Made by a program: the position numbers and the translations under genes. From an uncultured Halieaceae bacterium (lineage in GTDB: Bacteria > Pseudomonadota > Gammaproteobacteria > Pseudomonadales > Halieaceae): 64,000 nucleotides of DNA. Below, piece after piece: positions 50,337-59,996 of this stretch (position 1 is its first letter; each line of letters begins with the position of its first letter). The notes beneath the pieces are model-generated. The model searched no databases. It saw only the letters and a program-made list of their open reading frames with translations, and was not told the origin of the DNA. The DNA is taken from assembly GCA_913057135.1 (NCBI GenBank), contig CAJXNM010000001.1, positions 81,873 through 145,872 on the forward strand, written 5' to 3'.

Positions 50337-51710
50337 ATGAAGTTATTTCAACGTTGGCGTAAATCTGACAGCACCGAAGCTACGCCGGCACCGGTTGACG
50401 GTGCCAAGCCAGAAACCGACACCGTTGATGTCCCCGATCCTGTTGATGCCAGTTGCGAAAATGCGCTTGGGTCAGAGCACGATGCCAGTGTTACGCCGGC
50501 CGTTGAGGTGGCTACCGATGTTGCCAGCAATACCGGAGAAAGCACACAGCCCACGAGCGCAGCCCCCCCAACGGATCCAACTGCTGTTATCGATAACGCT
50601 GGTGGGATAGCCAATGATGCAGCGTCAGTATCGCCAGCCAAGGTCGCGCAACCCATTGAATCGTCATCTTCGGGTGAGCCCCGTGACGTTGATACGGCCC
50701 CAGATGTAGCCTCGGCCACTCAGTTGGAAGAGCCAACGGCCGCCCCTGCCGCTGCACCGGAACCACCTACCAAAGAAGAAAGTTTTTACGGTCGCCTGAA
50801 ACAAGGCTTAAGTCGCACCGGCGGACAGTTAGCCTCGGGCTTGGGGCAGCTCTTTTTGGGTAAGAAGGTGATCGACGATGACCTTTTGGAGGATCTCGAA
50901 TCACAACTGCTGATGGCCGATATCGGTATCGAGGCGACCCAACGGATTATTGCCGATATTACTGCGCGGGTTTCCCGACGCGAGCTCAATGACGGCGATG
51001 CGGTATTGGCCGCCACCCGCGCCGCGTTGCTCGATATTATTCAGCCCTGTGAACAACACTTAGATCTCAATCGTAAAAAGCCCTTTGTCATTTTGGTGGT
51101 GGGCGTCAACGGAGCAGGTAAAACGACCACTATCGGCAAGTTAGCCCATCGTTACCAAGCTGCCGGTAAGAAAGTGTTGCTAGCGGCCGGCGATACGTTT
51201 CGAGCGGCGGCGGTTGAGCAGTTACAAGTTTGGGGTGAGCGCAACGGTGTGCCTGTGGTCGCGCAACACACAGGTGCAGACAGTGCGTCGGTTCTATTTG
51301 ATGCCCTACAAGCGGCGCAATCCCGAGATGTCGATTTGCTGATCGCCGACACCGCCGGCCGGTTACAAAACAAAGCGCATCTGATGGATGAGCTAAGTAA
51401 AGTCGTGCGGGTTATTCGCAAGCTAGACCCTGATGCGCCCCACGAAACCCTACTGGTCCTCGATGCGGGAACCGGTCAAAACGCCGTTGCACAGGCTGAA
51501 GAGTTCGATCGCGCTGTGGGTGTGACGGGTATTGCGCTCACTAAGCTCGATGGCACCGCCCGGGGCGGTGTTATTTTTGCCATCGCGCAGAGGTTGCAAC
51601 GACCCATCCGCTACATTGGTGTCGGTGAATCCATCAATGATTTGCGACCCTTTCAAGCCAACGACTTTGTGCAGGCGCTCTTCGATAATGGCGAGCGGCC
51701 CTCCCCATGA
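50337..51710 (+). CDS. ftsY: Signal recognition particle receptor FtsY
   Basis: FtsY docks SRP-ribosome complexes at the inner membrane. The 457-residue protein has a short basic N-terminus (MKLFQRWRKS) and an acidic, Ala/Pro-rich A domain (about 12-145). The NG GTPase follows with GVNGAGKTTTIGKLA, DTAGRLQNK and TKLDGTARGG. ATG 50337 has the family start; TTG 50322 is the alternative. The ftsE start overlaps its stop. Confidence 0.96.
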   Translation: MKLFQRWRKSDSTEATPAPVDGAKPETDTVDVPDPVDASCENALGSEHDASVTPAVEVATDVASNTGESTQPTSAAPPTDPTAVIDNAGGIANDAASVSPAKVAQPIESSSSGEPRDVDTAPDVASATQLEEPTAAPAAAPEPPTKEESFYGRLKQGLSRTGGQLASGLGQLFLGKKVIDDDLLEDLESQLLMADIGIEATQRIIADITARVSRRELNDGDAVLAATRAALLDIIQPCEQHLDLNRKKPFVILVVGVNGAGKTTTIGKLAHRYQAAGKKVLLAAGDTFRAAAVEQLQVWGERNGVPVVAQHTGADSASVLFDALQAAQSRDVDLLIADTAGRLQNKAHLMDELSKVVRVIRKLDPDAPHETLLVLDAGTGQNAVAQAEEFDRAVGVTGIALTKLDGTARGGVIFAIAQRLQRPIRYIGVGESINDLRPFQANDFVQALFDNGERPSP

Positions 51711-52372
51711 TTGAATTCGACCGCGTCAATAAGCGCTTTGAGCACCACGATGCCCTGCGCGATATCTCTTTGACGATAGACGCGGGTGAAATGGTGTTTT
51801 TAACCGGCCATTCGGGCGCAGGGAAAAGTACATTTTTGCGGCTGCTCATGCTGCTCGAGCGAGCTTCAAGTGGCACTTTGACGGTCAACGGCCGCGATAT
51901 TAGCAAGGTCGGACGCAGGGGCATTGCCCGTTACCGTCGAGAGTTCGGCATTGTGTTTCAAGATCATCAGTTGTTATTCGATCGCAGTGTCTATGACAAC
52001 GTGGCGCTGCCCCTTGAAATATCGGGATTCTCCCAGCGTGACATCGAGCGTCGGGTGCGTGCCGCCCTCGATAAGGTTGGTCTTCTAGACCGGGAAAATG
52101 CACAACCGGCGTTGCTATCGGGTGGTGAGCAGCAGCGGGTGGGTATCGCGCGTGCGGTCGTCGCGCGACCGAAAATTTTATTAGCCGACGAGCCCACCGG
52201 GAATCTTGATCCCCAGTTATCCGCCGAGATCATGTCATTGTTTGAAGCCTTCAATCGAGTGGGGGTTACGGTGGTCATTGCCAGCCATGATCTGGCGCTG
52301 ATCTCTCGCTTGCGCCATCGCATTATTACCCTAAAAGGTGGTCGTCTCGTGGGTGGAGGTGGTCAAGGGTGA
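51707..52372 (+). CDS. ftsE: Cell-division ATP-binding protein FtsE
   Basis: FtsE is the ATPase of the FtsEX complex, which activates septal peptidoglycan hydrolases. The 221-residue ABC protein has Walker A GHSGAGKST, Q-loop FQDHQLL, the signature LSGGEQQRVGIARA and Walker B LLADEPTG. It overlaps ftsY and ftsX by four bases each, so the three are translationally coupled. Confidence 0.97.
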   Translation: MIEFDRVNKRFEHHDALRDISLTIDAGEMVFLTGHSGAGKSTFLRLLMLLERASSGTLTVNGRDISKVGRRGIARYRREFGIVFQDHQLLFDRSVYDNVALPLEISGFSQRDIERRVRAALDKVGLLDRENAQPALLSGGEQQRVGIARAVVARPKILLADEPTGNLDPQLSAEIMSLFEAFNRVGVTVVIASHDLALISRLRHRIITLKGGRLVGGGGQG

Positions 52373-53337
52373 ATACAAAACTGTCGGCACAAAAAACCGG
52401 CCTTGGTCTGGGGCCACGGCCTCAGCTTGCCGCGTGGGTACACCACCACCGGCAAGCGGCTGCTGATAGTTTGCAAAAGATGCTCATGGAGCCCATTGCT
52501 ACATTGTTGACCTTGGTTGCTGTCGGTATTGCACTGGCCTTACCCGCAGCCCTGTGGCTACTGCTCGATAACGCGTCGGCCGTGGCTTCCCGGGTGGAGG
52601 CGCCGACTCGCTTATCGTTACTGCTTGATGATGACAGCAGTTTTGAAGCGGCGGAACGATTTGCCGATACCCTGGCCACCCGTGTCGATATTGCGGCTGT
52701 ATCCGTGCTGCATCGGGACGAAGCCTTGGTGTTATTCGCAACCGATACCGGTCTCGACAGTCTGCTACAGGGTCTGCAAGACAATCCACTACCCCATACC
52801 TTATTGGTCACACCCGCGGTGGATGTTGGCACCGAGCAGCTCGAGGCGCTTGCGGATTTTCTGGGTGGTCGGCCAGAGGTGGACGAAGTGGTATTGGATA
52901 CCCGCTGGATCGCAAGACTAGACACCACCATTGCCCTTGTTCGACAGCTGGTGGTGGGCACGGGGGCACTCATGATTCTGGGTGCCATACTGATCTTGGC
53001 GAACACGATTCGCTTAGCCATTGAGGCACGTCGAGACGAAATCGTGGTGATTAAACTGATTGGCGGCGGCGATGGATTCGCCCGACGTCCTTTTTTGTAC
53101 ACGGGCCTCTGGGCGGGAATTGGCGGTGGTTTATTGGGCGCTCTCTTGGTATTGGGTTTATTCCTGTTCGTCAGTGCACCGGCCCGGTCTCTGTTGGCCC
53201 TATACGACAGTGATTTTACCCTTCAGGGGCTTGGTCTAGTGGGTGTCATTAGACTCACGTTAATGGGTGGCGCCATTGGTCTTTTGAGCGCTGCCCAAGC
53301 GGTTACCCTTCATTTACGGCGCATCGAACCCCGTTAA
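52369..53337 (+). CDS. ftsX: Cell-division membrane protein FtsX
   Basis: FtsX is the membrane partner of FtsE and signals across the membrane to murein hydrolase activators. The 322-residue protein has a cytoplasmic N-terminus and four membrane helices (about 45-70, 200-220, 240-270 and 295-315). The first large loop between helices one and two is periplasmic. The start is GTG 52369. Confidence 0.95.
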   Translation: MNTKLSAQKTGLGLGPRPQLAAWVHHHRQAAADSLQKMLMEPIATLLTLVAVGIALALPAALWLLLDNASAVASRVEAPTRLSLLLDDDSSFEAAERFADTLATRVDIAAVSVLHRDEALVLFATDTGLDSLLQGLQDNPLPHTLLVTPAVDVGTEQLEALADFLGGRPEVDEVVLDTRWIARLDTTIALVRQLVVGTGALMILGAILILANTIRLAIEARRDEIVVIKLIGGGDGFARRPFLYTGLWAGIGGGLLGALLVLGLFLFVSAPARSLLALYDSDFTLQGLGLVGVIRLTLMGGAIGLLSAAQAVTLHLRRIEPR

Positions 53338-53343
53338 CCGTGC

Positions 53344-53371
53344 GGAACTTTTACGTCTTAGCACTCTCTTA
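53344..53371 (+). promoter_or_regulatory. Sigma-E-like promoter of rpoH
   Basis: GGAACTT (53344-53350) is the exact sigma-E -35 consensus. TCTTA (53367-53371), 16 bases on, resembles the sigma-E -10. rpoH has a sigma-E promoter (P3) in E. coli. The CIRCE element overlaps the spacer and the -10. This is seen by pattern only. Confidence 0.55.
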
Positions 53372-53384
53372 GTAAGAGTGCTAA
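53358..53384. promoter_or_regulatory. Perfect CIRCE operator (HrcA site) upstream of rpoH
   Basis: TTAGCACTC (53358-53366), nine bases, then GAGTGCTAA (53376-53384): this is the exact CIRCE consensus, the binding site of the heat-shock repressor HrcA. It lies 31 bases before the rpoH start codon and overlaps the -10 of the sigma-E-like promoter, a repressing position. No hrcA gene is in the window. CIRCE is not a feature of E. coli or Pseudomonas rpoH. Confidence 0.88.
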
Positions 53385-53415
53385 ACTTGCACCCCATCGT
53401 TAGGAGGATGCCACC

Positions 53416-54309
53416 GTGAAAGAACTGACTACCGTGTTGCCCCGGGCGACCGATACAGCGTTAGCTGTCAGCCACAGTGCCACCTTAGAAATGGCACCGG
53501 GCGCCAATCTTGCCGCCTATGTTCAGGCGGTAAGTGCCATTCCCATGCTATCTGCTGAGCGTGAGCAAGCGCTGGCGGAAAAACTATTTTACGAGGGCTG
53601 CGTTGCATCAGCTCGAGAGTTAGTACTCGCTCACCTTCGGTTTGTTGTACACATTGCGCGCAGCTACTCTGGTTATGGGTTGGCCGAAGCCGATTTAGTG
53701 CAGGAAGGTAACGTGGGCCTGATGAAGGCGGTTAAGCGCTTTGATCCCACCAAAGGGGTGCGCTTGGTATCGTTTGCTGTGCACTGGATTAAGGCCGAGA
53801 TGCACGAGTTTATTTTGCGCAACTGGCGCATCGTGAAAGTGGCTACCACGAAAGCCCAGCGCAAATTGTTTTTTAACCTGCGAAGCGCCAAAAAGACCCT
53901 AAGCTGGCTGAGTCCTGATGAGACACGGGCTATCGCTCAAGATTTAGGGGTCGACGAAGCTGAAGTCCGTCGTATGGAAGGGCGTCTTAGCAGCCGCGAT
54001 GTCGCCTTCGACTTACCTAGCGACGGTGACGATGACGCCTGGCAGGCACCCCAGTATTACTTGGAGGACCTCTCTGCTGATCCGGCGCTGGCGGTTGAGG
54101 CAGAAGACAGCGCTAAAGAGGGTGGTGATCGCCTTTACAGCGCCCTCGCAGACCTCGATGAGCGCAGTCGTGACATTGTGTCTCGCCGTTGGTTGGCAGA
54201 GCAAAAAGCTACCTTGCACGAGCTAGCCGCAGATCACGGTGTTTCCGCCGAGCGTATTCGCCAGCTCGAAGCCAATGCCATGAAAAAACTCCGCACCGCC
54301 TTGGCTTAA
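53416..54309 (+). CDS. rpoH: RNA polymerase heat-shock sigma factor RpoH (sigma-32)
   Basis: RpoH directs transcription of chaperone and protease genes after heat shock. The 297-residue protein has region 2 ([33 protein letters not shown]), the diagnostic RpoH box QRKLFFNLR, and the region 4 helix-turn-helix [22 protein letters not shown] 53416 follows TAGGAGG at 53401-53407. It follows ftsYEX as in E. coli. The upstream CIRCE operator is the unusual part. Confidence 0.97.
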   Translation: MKELTTVLPRATDTALAVSHSATLEMAPGANLAAYVQAVSAIPMLSAEREQALAEKLFYEGCVASARELVLAHLRFVVHIARSYSGYGLAEADLVQEGNVGLMKAVKRFDPTKGVRLVSFAVHWIKAEMHEFILRNWRIVKVATTKAQRKLFFNLRSAKKTLSWLSPDETRAIAQDLGVDEAEVRRMEGRLSSRDVAFDLPSDGDDDAWQAPQYYLEDLSADPALAVEAEDSAKEGGDRLYSALADLDERSRDIVSRRWLAEQKATLHELAADHGVSAERIRQLEANAMKKLRTALA

Positions 54310-54318
54310 CCGATTCCT

Positions 54319-54702
54319 GTGCTGGTTGTTTCTCGCTGGCCATTGCTGTCGGCCGCTTTTTTAGGCGCCACAGGGGTGATGGCCGGTGCCTTCGGTGCCC
54401 ACGGTTTGCGCGCCGTTGTCAGTAACGCCATGCTCGAGGTGTGGCAAACCGCTGCCCACTATCAGCTTGCCCACGCGCTAGCCCTGCTGGCCTTGGCTTT
54501 GGCTATGGTTGTATCCCCAACAATGGCCGTCTCTAAAGCGGCCCTCTGGGCGGCACGACTGTGGCTTTTGGGCAGCTTGGTGTTTGCGGGCAGTCTGTAT
54601 AGTTTAGTGCTTACAGGCATCGGTTTATTCGGTGCCATAACCCCTGTCGGTGGCGTGCTGTTGATTGCCGGATGGTGCTCGTTATTGATGATTAAGCAAT
54701 GA
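54319..54702 (+). CDS. DUF423 membrane protein (YgdD-like)
   Basis: The 127-residue protein has four hydrophobic segments and the family motifs GAFGAHGL near residue 23 and QTAAHYQLAHALALL near residue 43. The family is widespread and of unknown function. The start is GTG 54319; the stop overlaps the trmB start by four bases. Confidence 0.87.
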   Translation: MLVVSRWPLLSAAFLGATGVMAGAFGAHGLRAVVSNAMLEVWQTAAHYQLAHALALLALALAMVVSPTMAVSKAALWAARLWLLGSLVFAGSLYSLVLTGIGLFGAITPVGGVLLIAGWCSLLMIKQ

Positions 54703-55448
54703 CCACTGGCGATCGCACCACCAATAACCCCCATCCCCACTCGCGTATTCGCAGTTTTGTGATGCGCGCTGGGCGAATGACCGAAGGTCAACAGCGAGGC
54801 TGGGATGTTGGTTTCCCTCAATTTGGTTTGACCTTAGAACAGGGGCCGCTCGATTGGGATCAAACCTTTGGTAGTAGCGGTAAGCGGGTTATGGAAATTG
54901 GTTTTGGCATGGGCGATTCGCTGGTGGCCATGGCTGAAGCCCAGCCCGACAGTCAATTCGTGGGTATCGAGGTCCACCGTCCTGGCGTGGGGCGTCTATT
55001 GGGTCAAGTCATAGAGCGTGGTCTCAATAATGTTAGGGTCTATGCCGAGGATGCTGTGCCTATCTTGCAGCACTGCATCACCCCCCACAGTCTCGATGCC
55101 TTACAGATCTACTTTCCTGATCCTTGGCACAAGAAGCGTCACAACAAGCGCCGGCTCATCCAGCCCGATTTCATCGCTATGGTTTCTGAGAAACTGAAGG
55201 TGGGGGGGTTACTTCATCTAGCCACTGACTGGCAGCCCTACGCCGAGCACATGCTAGAGGTTCTCAGTGGCGAGCCGACCCTCTGCAATACCAGTCCAAC
55301 GGGGGACTTTGTGCCTCGTCCAACGTGGCGCCCTGAGACGAAGTTTGAGCGCCGTGGCGCGCGCTTGGGTCACGGTGTTTGGGATTTGCTTTACCAGCGC
55401 CTCACCATCGCCAGCGCCTCACCATCGCAAGCGCCTAACCCTCGATAG
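54699..55448 (+). CDS. trmB: tRNA (guanine46-N7)-methyltransferase TrmB
   Basis: TrmB forms m7G46 in tRNA. The 249-residue protein has RIRSFVMRAGRMTEGQ, the SAM-binding motif MEIGFGMGDSLV, and the catalytic IYFPDPWHKKRHNKRR. The last about 17 residues are encoded by an array of 17-base tandem repeats beyond the family end (DLLYQRL). It overlaps the DUF423 gene by four bases and converges with hemW. Confidence 0.96.
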   Translation: MTTGDRTTNNPHPHSRIRSFVMRAGRMTEGQQRGWDVGFPQFGLTLEQGPLDWDQTFGSSGKRVMEIGFGMGDSLVAMAEAQPDSQFVGIEVHRPGVGRLLGQVIERGLNNVRVYAEDAVPILQHCITPHSLDALQIYFPDPWHKKRHNKRRLIQPDFIAMVSEKLKVGGLLHLATDWQPYAEHMLEVLSGEPTLCNTSPTGDFVPRPTWRPETKFERRGARLGHGVWDLLYQRLTIASASPSQAPNPR

Positions 55449-55478
55449 CCCCTAAGGATCGATAGCCCCTAAGGATCG
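55394..55478. repeat. Five 17-base tandem units at the trmB/hemW junction
   Basis: Units start at 55394, 55411, 55428, 55445 and 55462. The first two are identical, the third differs from them at three positions, and the last two are identical to each other and resemble the third. The trmB stop (55446-55448) lies in unit four and the hemW stop (55469-55471) in unit five. Confidence 0.75.
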
Positions 55479-56656
55479 AGAAAGGCGCCAATGACGTCAT
55501 TTAAAAAGCGATAACCCAGTGGCGTGGTCGACAGGCGCTGATCACTGGGGGTCACCAGTCCTTTTTGCAGCAACGTCGACCAAACATCCTCTAATTCGGT
55601 CAGCGGCTTTCCGGTTCGGCGTGCCAACAAGTTGGTCGGTACCCCATCCTGTAAGCGCAGGGTATTCAGTAAAAACTCCGCCACCACATCGTGATCGGGT
55701 ATCGCTTCCTTAATGGGCGGTATCTGCTCGGCAATAGAGGCCATGTAATCTTTGGGGACTCGACTGCGCCGGGTGCGCACAATGGTGCCATTGGGCTCGG
55801 TGATCTTGCCGTGGGCCCCCGCACCTATGCCAATATAGTCACCAAAGGTCCAATAGTTCATGTTGTGACGACTCGCCTGCCCGGGGCGTGCCCATGCGGA
55901 TACCTCGTACTGATGAAAGCCCGCTGTATGAAGCAGTGCTTCCCCCTCGGTTTGAATCGTCGCCAGGGTATCTTCCACGGGTAGCGTGGGTGGACTCGAG
56001 TAAAAGGCGGTATTGGGTTCTATAGTGAGCTGATACCAAGAGATGTGGTCTGCACCCTGGTTAATGGCTTCTGACACATCATCGAGTGCTTGCTGCTGAT
56101 CCTGTCCGGGCAGCCCGTGCATAAGATCAATGTTAAAGCGCTCAAAAAGGTCCCTTGCCGCTGTTACCGCCCGTCTGCTTTGCTCGGCGGAATGAATACG
56201 CCCAAGGGCGGTTAGTGCTCCGTCATGAAAGCTCTGCACCCCCAAGCTGAGGCGGTTGACGCCGGCACGACGGTAACCCTGAAAGCGGCTAATTTCTGCG
56301 CTGCTCGGGTTACATTCAAGGGTGATCTCCGCATCTGGCACAACCTTCACCCTAGATCGAATGCCGCCAAGAAGCGTACCGATGGCCTCGGCGCTGAATA
56401 AACTGGGTGTGCCGCCACCAATGAAAATCGACGTAATCGTTGGCTCAGATTGGCCGCGTATTTGCTGCTGGAGGTCCGCCAAAAGCGCCGCCACGTAGGG
56501 TTGCTCTAGCGTGGTGCTGAAATGCTCGTGGGAATTGAAATCACAATAGGGACACTTGCGCTCGCACCAGGGAATGTGAACGTAAAGCGAGAGTGGTGGT
56601 TGCTCGAACCCCAAATTGGCCAAGGCCGGTGGCGCCGGCCAACGGGCTTCAGGCAC
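55469..56656 (-). CDS. hemW: Radical SAM heme chaperone HemW
   Basis: HemW resembles oxygen-independent coproporphyrinogen oxidase but is thought to deliver heme. The 395-residue protein has the radical SAM cluster motif CERKCPYCDFNSH, GGGTPSL and the C-terminal HemN-like domain. GTG 56656 overlaps the rdgB stop by eight bases; the pair is a common operon. Its last codons sit in the 17-base repeat array. Confidence 0.94.
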   Translation of the reverse strand: MPEARWPAPPALANLGFEQPPLSLYVHIPWCERKCPYCDFNSHEHFSTTLEQPYVAALLADLQQQIRGQSEPTITSIFIGGGTPSLFSAEAIGTLLGGIRSRVKVVPDAEITLECNPSSAEISRFQGYRRAGVNRLSLGVQSFHDGALTALGRIHSAEQSRRAVTAARDLFERFNIDLMHGLPGQDQQQALDDVSEAINQGADHISWYQLTIEPNTAFYSSPPTLPVEDTLATIQTEGEALLHTAGFHQYEVSAWARPGQASRHNMNYWTFGDYIGIGAGAHGKITEPNGTIVRTRRSRVPKDYMASIAEQIPPIKEAIPDHDVVAEFLLNTLRLQDGVPTNLLARRTGKPLTELEDVWSTLLQKGLVTPSDQRLSTTPLGYRFLNDVIGAFLDP

Positions 56657-57233
56657 CGAGCTTGGCTCTGAGCGCCGCTATCGCCTGGCCGCGGTGACTG
56701 AGCGTCTGTTTTTCGTCGGCGCTGAGCTCTGCGGCGGTGCGACCCTGCCAATCAATGACAAAGATCGGGTCATAACCAAAGCCGCCCTCACCGCGAATGT
56801 CCTCGGCGATGAACCCGTGCCAGCGGCCCTCTGCCACAATGGGTGCCGGGTCGTCGGCGCTGCTTAAGAACACCAACACGCAGATAAACCATGCGCGCCG
56901 TTGCTCACCCTGGTAGCCCGCCATTGCCGCCAATAGCTTATCGTTATTGGCCTTATCGCCCTTACCCGAATAGCGTGACGAGTAAATTCCCGGTGCACCA
57001 CCTAATGCTGGCACCACCAAGCCCGAGTCGTCGGCCAGAGCGTGTTTGCCTGTTAATCGTGCCCCATGGCGCGCTTTGATGAGCGCGTTTTCTATAAATG
57101 TTTGGCCGTCTTCAATCGCATCGGGGACACCCAACTCTCCCTGGGGGACAAGGTTGTAGGGGGTATCGCGCAGAGCGTGTTGTAGTTCCCGTAATTTACC
57201 CCGGTTACCGCTGGCGAGAACGACTGTTGACAT
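56649..57233 (-). CDS. rdgB: dITP/XTP pyrophosphatase RdgB
   Basis: RdgB removes non-canonical purine nucleotides such as dITP and XTP. The 194-residue protein begins MSTVVLASGNRGKLRELQHAL and has ALADDSGLVVPALGGAPGIYSSRY and FGYDPIFV. ATG 57233 has a GGGGAGG site. A longer frame to 57362 would run into the DUF4426 gene. Confidence 0.96.
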   Translation of the reverse strand: MSTVVLASGNRGKLRELQHALRDTPYNLVPQGELGVPDAIEDGQTFIENALIKARHGARLTGKHALADDSGLVVPALGGAPGIYSSRYSGKGDKANNDKLLAAMAGYQGEQRRAWFICVLVFLSSADDPAPIVAEGRWHGFIAEDIRGEGGFGYDPIFVIDWQGRTAAELSADEKQTLSHRGQAIAALRAKLGA

Positions 57234-57252
57234 ACCGTTGCCTCCCCGAGTC

Positions 57253-57684
57253 TTAATCCTGGCGCCAAAGCTGGGTTTTGAACGTGTATTGATAGGGTTT
57301 ATCGCTACCTTCGGGGGTGAACGTAAACTCAAAAAAACGCCACTCCCGATCGAGAAATTCAAAGGGGGCGATGTAATAAGTGGCCTGTCCGTCGCGAATT
57401 TCCTCGAACGTAAGCGATGTACCTGTAATGAGATCCCAGGTGCGGCCTTCGATCGTCATGGGTCGGCCGCGCACTTCGCCCGCATCCGCATCGCGCACGG
57501 ACAAGGTCAGAATGGCCTTGTCATCGCCTCGGGAGATACCGTAGCGAGCGGCAATTTCAGGGGATAAAAAGGTACTGTAGACCACGCTGCGATGCAGCTC
57601 ATATTGATCAAAGCGCTCGGACTGCTGTGCCTGGCCGATGCATGGCAGCAGCCAAGTCAGTAGCAGTGTCGTCAGGATTCGCAT
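57253..57684 (-). CDS. Periplasmic DUF4426 protein
   Basis: The 143-residue protein has a signal peptide ending IGQA (residue 19). A single domain follows with FDQYELHRSVVYSTFLSPEIAARYGI and the C-terminal FTFTPEGSDKPYQYTFKTQLW. I take it as DUF4426, of unknown function, commonly found beside metW in Pseudomonas-like genomes. ATG 57684 lies inside the metW end (13-base overlap). Confidence 0.83.
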   Translation of the reverse strand: MRILTTLLLTWLLPCIGQAQQSERFDQYELHRSVVYSTFLSPEIAARYGISRGDDKAILTLSVRDADAGEVRGRPMTIEGRTWDLITGTSLTFEEIRDGQATYYIAPFEFLDREWRFFEFTFTPEGSDKPYQYTFKTQLWRQD

Positions 57685-58271
57685 CGCCGGATTCGATAGA
57701 TGGCCGTGGTTGCGAATACATTGGGAGCCAGTCGCGCCAGGGTGGTTTCTCCCTCCCCCGCGACAATCGCGTGATCGGTAATTTGAATAGCTAGAGATGC
57801 ACACAGGGATTCGAAGTCCTTAATGGTACAAAAATGGATATTGGGTGTGTCGTACCAACTATAGGGCAACATTTTTGAAACTGGCATGCGGCCCCGAAAG
57901 CCTAGGTAGGTTCGACAGCGCCAGTGGCCGAAGTTGGGGAAGGTGACAATCGCGTCTCTGCCAATACGCACCATATCGGCCAGCACCCTGTGCGGGTTAT
58001 GCAATACCTGCAGTGCATGGGCTAGCACCACCGTGTCGAAGCTGTTGTCGGCGAAGTTATTAAGACCCTTATCCATATCTTGCTGGATGACATTAATGCC
58101 TCGGCCCGCTGCGGCGACGATATTCGACAAATCGTTTTCCAGACCCGTGCCTTGTACCCCCTTGTCGCGGGTTAACTGCTGCAAAAACTCGCCATCGCCA
58201 CAGCCCAAATCGAGCACCCGGCTACCCGCTGCAATCCATGGCTGAATGTGGGTTAAGTCGTAGCGCATCAT
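57672..58271 (-). CDS. metW: Methionine biosynthesis protein MetW
   Basis: MetW is a methyltransferase-fold protein that works with MetX in homoserine acylation in many proteobacteria. The 199-residue protein has [37 protein letters not shown] and [14 protein letters not shown] 58271 overlaps the metX stop, so the pair is coupled. Confidence 0.95.
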   Translation of the reverse strand: MMRYDLTHIQPWIAAGSRVLDLGCGDGEFLQQLTRDKGVQGTGLENDLSNIVAAAGRGINVIQQDMDKGLNNFADNSFDTVVLAHALQVLHNPHRVLADMVRIGRDAIVTFPNFGHWRCRTYLGFRGRMPVSKMLPYSWYDTPNIHFCTIKDFESLCASLAIQITDHAIVAGEGETTLARLAPNVFATTAIYRIRRCES

Positions 58272-59401
58272 GGGACCACCTGCTCCATCCACGCCGCGAA
58301 CAGAGCGGTATACATTGGGTCACCCAACAAAAATCCATCGTGACCACCGTCGGTCTCAATGTTGGCATAGCTCACTGGCCGACCGGCATTTAACAGGGCG
58401 TTTACGAGCTCCCTGGAGCGCGCCGGTGAGAACCGCCAGTCGCTGGAAAAGGACAACACTAAGAATCGGGCACGCGTGCTGGCCATGGCGGCGGTGAGGT
58501 CGCCGTTGAAGCCGTCAGTGATGTCGAACCAATCGAGGGCGCGGGTCATCAATACGTAGGTATTGGCGTCGAATCGGGTCGAGAACTGGCTCCCTTGATA
58601 GCGCAGGTAGCTTTCAACTTGAAACACCACTTCGGTCTCATCGGCGTTTTGAAGGCTACCCTCCCGCAAATCTCGACCGAACTTGTCAGCCATACCATCG
58701 GCGGACATATACGTCAGGTGTCCGACCATCCGCGCGAGGGCCAGCCCTCGGCTGGGAATCACCTGATGATCGGCATACCGGCCGTTGTGCCAGTCTGGAT
58801 CGGTAAGAATGGCGTGGCGTGCAATCTCGTTAAAGGCAATATTCTGTGCCGTCAGATTCGGCGCTGCCGCCAAAACTGCGCAGTGGCGCAGGCAATCGGG
58901 GTAGGACACCGCCCATTGCAGTGCTTGCATGCCCCCAAGACTACCGCCAATGACAGCCGCCCATTGACTAATACCCAAGCGTTCCATGAGCCGGTGCTGG
59001 CTGTTCACCCAATCGATGACTTGTACCGAGGGAAAAGCAGAGCCCCAGCGCTCCCCTGTCGCCGGATTGATCGATCCCGGGCCGGTGCTGCCATCACAGC
59101 CACCCAGATTGTTCAGTGACACAACATAAAAACGCCGGGTATCGATGGCTTTACCGGGGCCAATGAGCCGATCCCACCAGCCCGGTTTACGATCGGAGCT
59201 GCTGTGCCAGCCCGCCGCATGATGATTGCCACTGAGCGCGTGACAAATGAGTACGGCATTGCTGCGCTCCGCATTCAACGTGCCATAGGTTTCCACCAGC
59301 AGTTGGTAGCTATCAATCGTTTTGCCGTTATGCAGATGCAGCGGTTCGTCGAACGACTCGATAAAGGGCTCAACGAGGCCGACACTGGTGTCTTCGTTCA
59401 C
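58268..59401 (-). CDS. metX: Homoserine O-acyltransferase MetX
   Basis: MetX acylates homoserine at the start of methionine synthesis. The 377-residue alpha/beta hydrolase has [12 protein letters not shown], the nucleophile motif [12 protein letters not shown], Asp in SSDWRFSP and His in GGHDGFL. In Pseudomonas-like species such enzymes with MetW may use succinyl-CoA; acetyl or succinyl cannot be settled here. GTG 59401 follows the yggT stop by five bases; a longer frame to 59440 would overlap yggT. Confidence 0.94.
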   Translation of the reverse strand: MNEDTSVGLVEPFIESFDEPLHLHNGKTIDSYQLLVETYGTLNAERSNAVLICHALSGNHHAAGWHSSSDRKPGWWDRLIGPGKAIDTRRFYVVSLNNLGGCDGSTGPGSINPATGERWGSAFPSVQVIDWVNSQHRLMERLGISQWAAVIGGSLGGMQALQWAVSYPDCLRHCAVLAAAPNLTAQNIAFNEIARHAILTDPDWHNGRYADHQVIPSRGLALARMVGHLTYMSADGMADKFGRDLREGSLQNADETEVVFQVESYLRYQGSQFSTRFDANTYVLMTRALDWFDITDGFNGDLTAAMASTRARFLVLSFSSDWRFSPARSRELVNALLNAGRPVSYANIETDGGHDGFLLGDPMYTALFAAWMEQVVP

Positions 59402-59405
59402 TGAC

Positions 59406-59993
59406 CTAGAGTCCAATAACCAGTCTTGCGGGTAAACCACTGGCTACCGCCACTTGCAGCAACAAGTTTTGTAGCAGATTGATGCCAATAAAAAGAGCAA
59501 TGGGCGAGAAATCCAAACCACCCAGTGCCGGTATGACCGAGCGCACCGGAGCCATAATGGGCTCGGTGACCTGATACAGCAGTCGAACCGCCGGCTGACT
59601 ACTGCCGGGCGCTACCCAGCTCACAATAATCGAGCCGATGAGTGCGTATAAATAGACATTCACCACCAAGGCTAATACCCCAATAACCGACCACAGGGCG
59701 GCTCGCAGCGGGTCAGCGAGCATGACCCCCCCCGCCAGCAACGCCAGCTCGATGGCAGCAAACTGCACGATGAATGCCAGCAGTACGATAGATATATCGA
59801 TGCGTTGTCCAAAGGGCAGGACGGTTCGGAGCAGCGCGAGGGGCGGGTTAGTCACCCGTGCCACCAGCTGGGAGATGGGGTTGTAGAAATCTGCCCGGGA
59901 TCCCTGCAGGATGCCTCTGATCACGACAATGACCAGGTACAGCGACAGCACGCTATTGGTTAAGGTAATACCGATAGAAGCCGTATTCATCAT
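59406..59993 (-). CDS. yggT: YggT-family integral membrane protein
   Basis: The 195-residue protein contains two YggT repeats, each with two hydrophobic helices and the patterns [22 protein letters not shown] and [26 protein letters not shown]. YggT proteins are linked to membrane or division functions without a settled biochemistry. It lies between proC and metX on one strand, four bases after proC. Confidence 0.93.
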   Translation of the reverse strand: MMNTASIGITLTNSVLSLYLVIVVIRGILQGSRADFYNPISQLVARVTNPPLALLRTVLPFGQRIDISIVLLAFIVQFAAIELALLAGGVMLADPLRAALWSVIGVLALVVNVYLYALIGSIIVSWVAPGSSQPAVRLLYQVTEPIMAPVRSVIPALGGLDFSPIALFIGINLLQNLLLQVAVASGLPARLVIGL

Positions 59994-59996
59994 TGG

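Noticed and set aside
55394..55478. CRISPR-like array
   Set aside because: The 17-base units are contiguous with no spacers and run across coding ends; they are a minisatellite-type tandem repeat.
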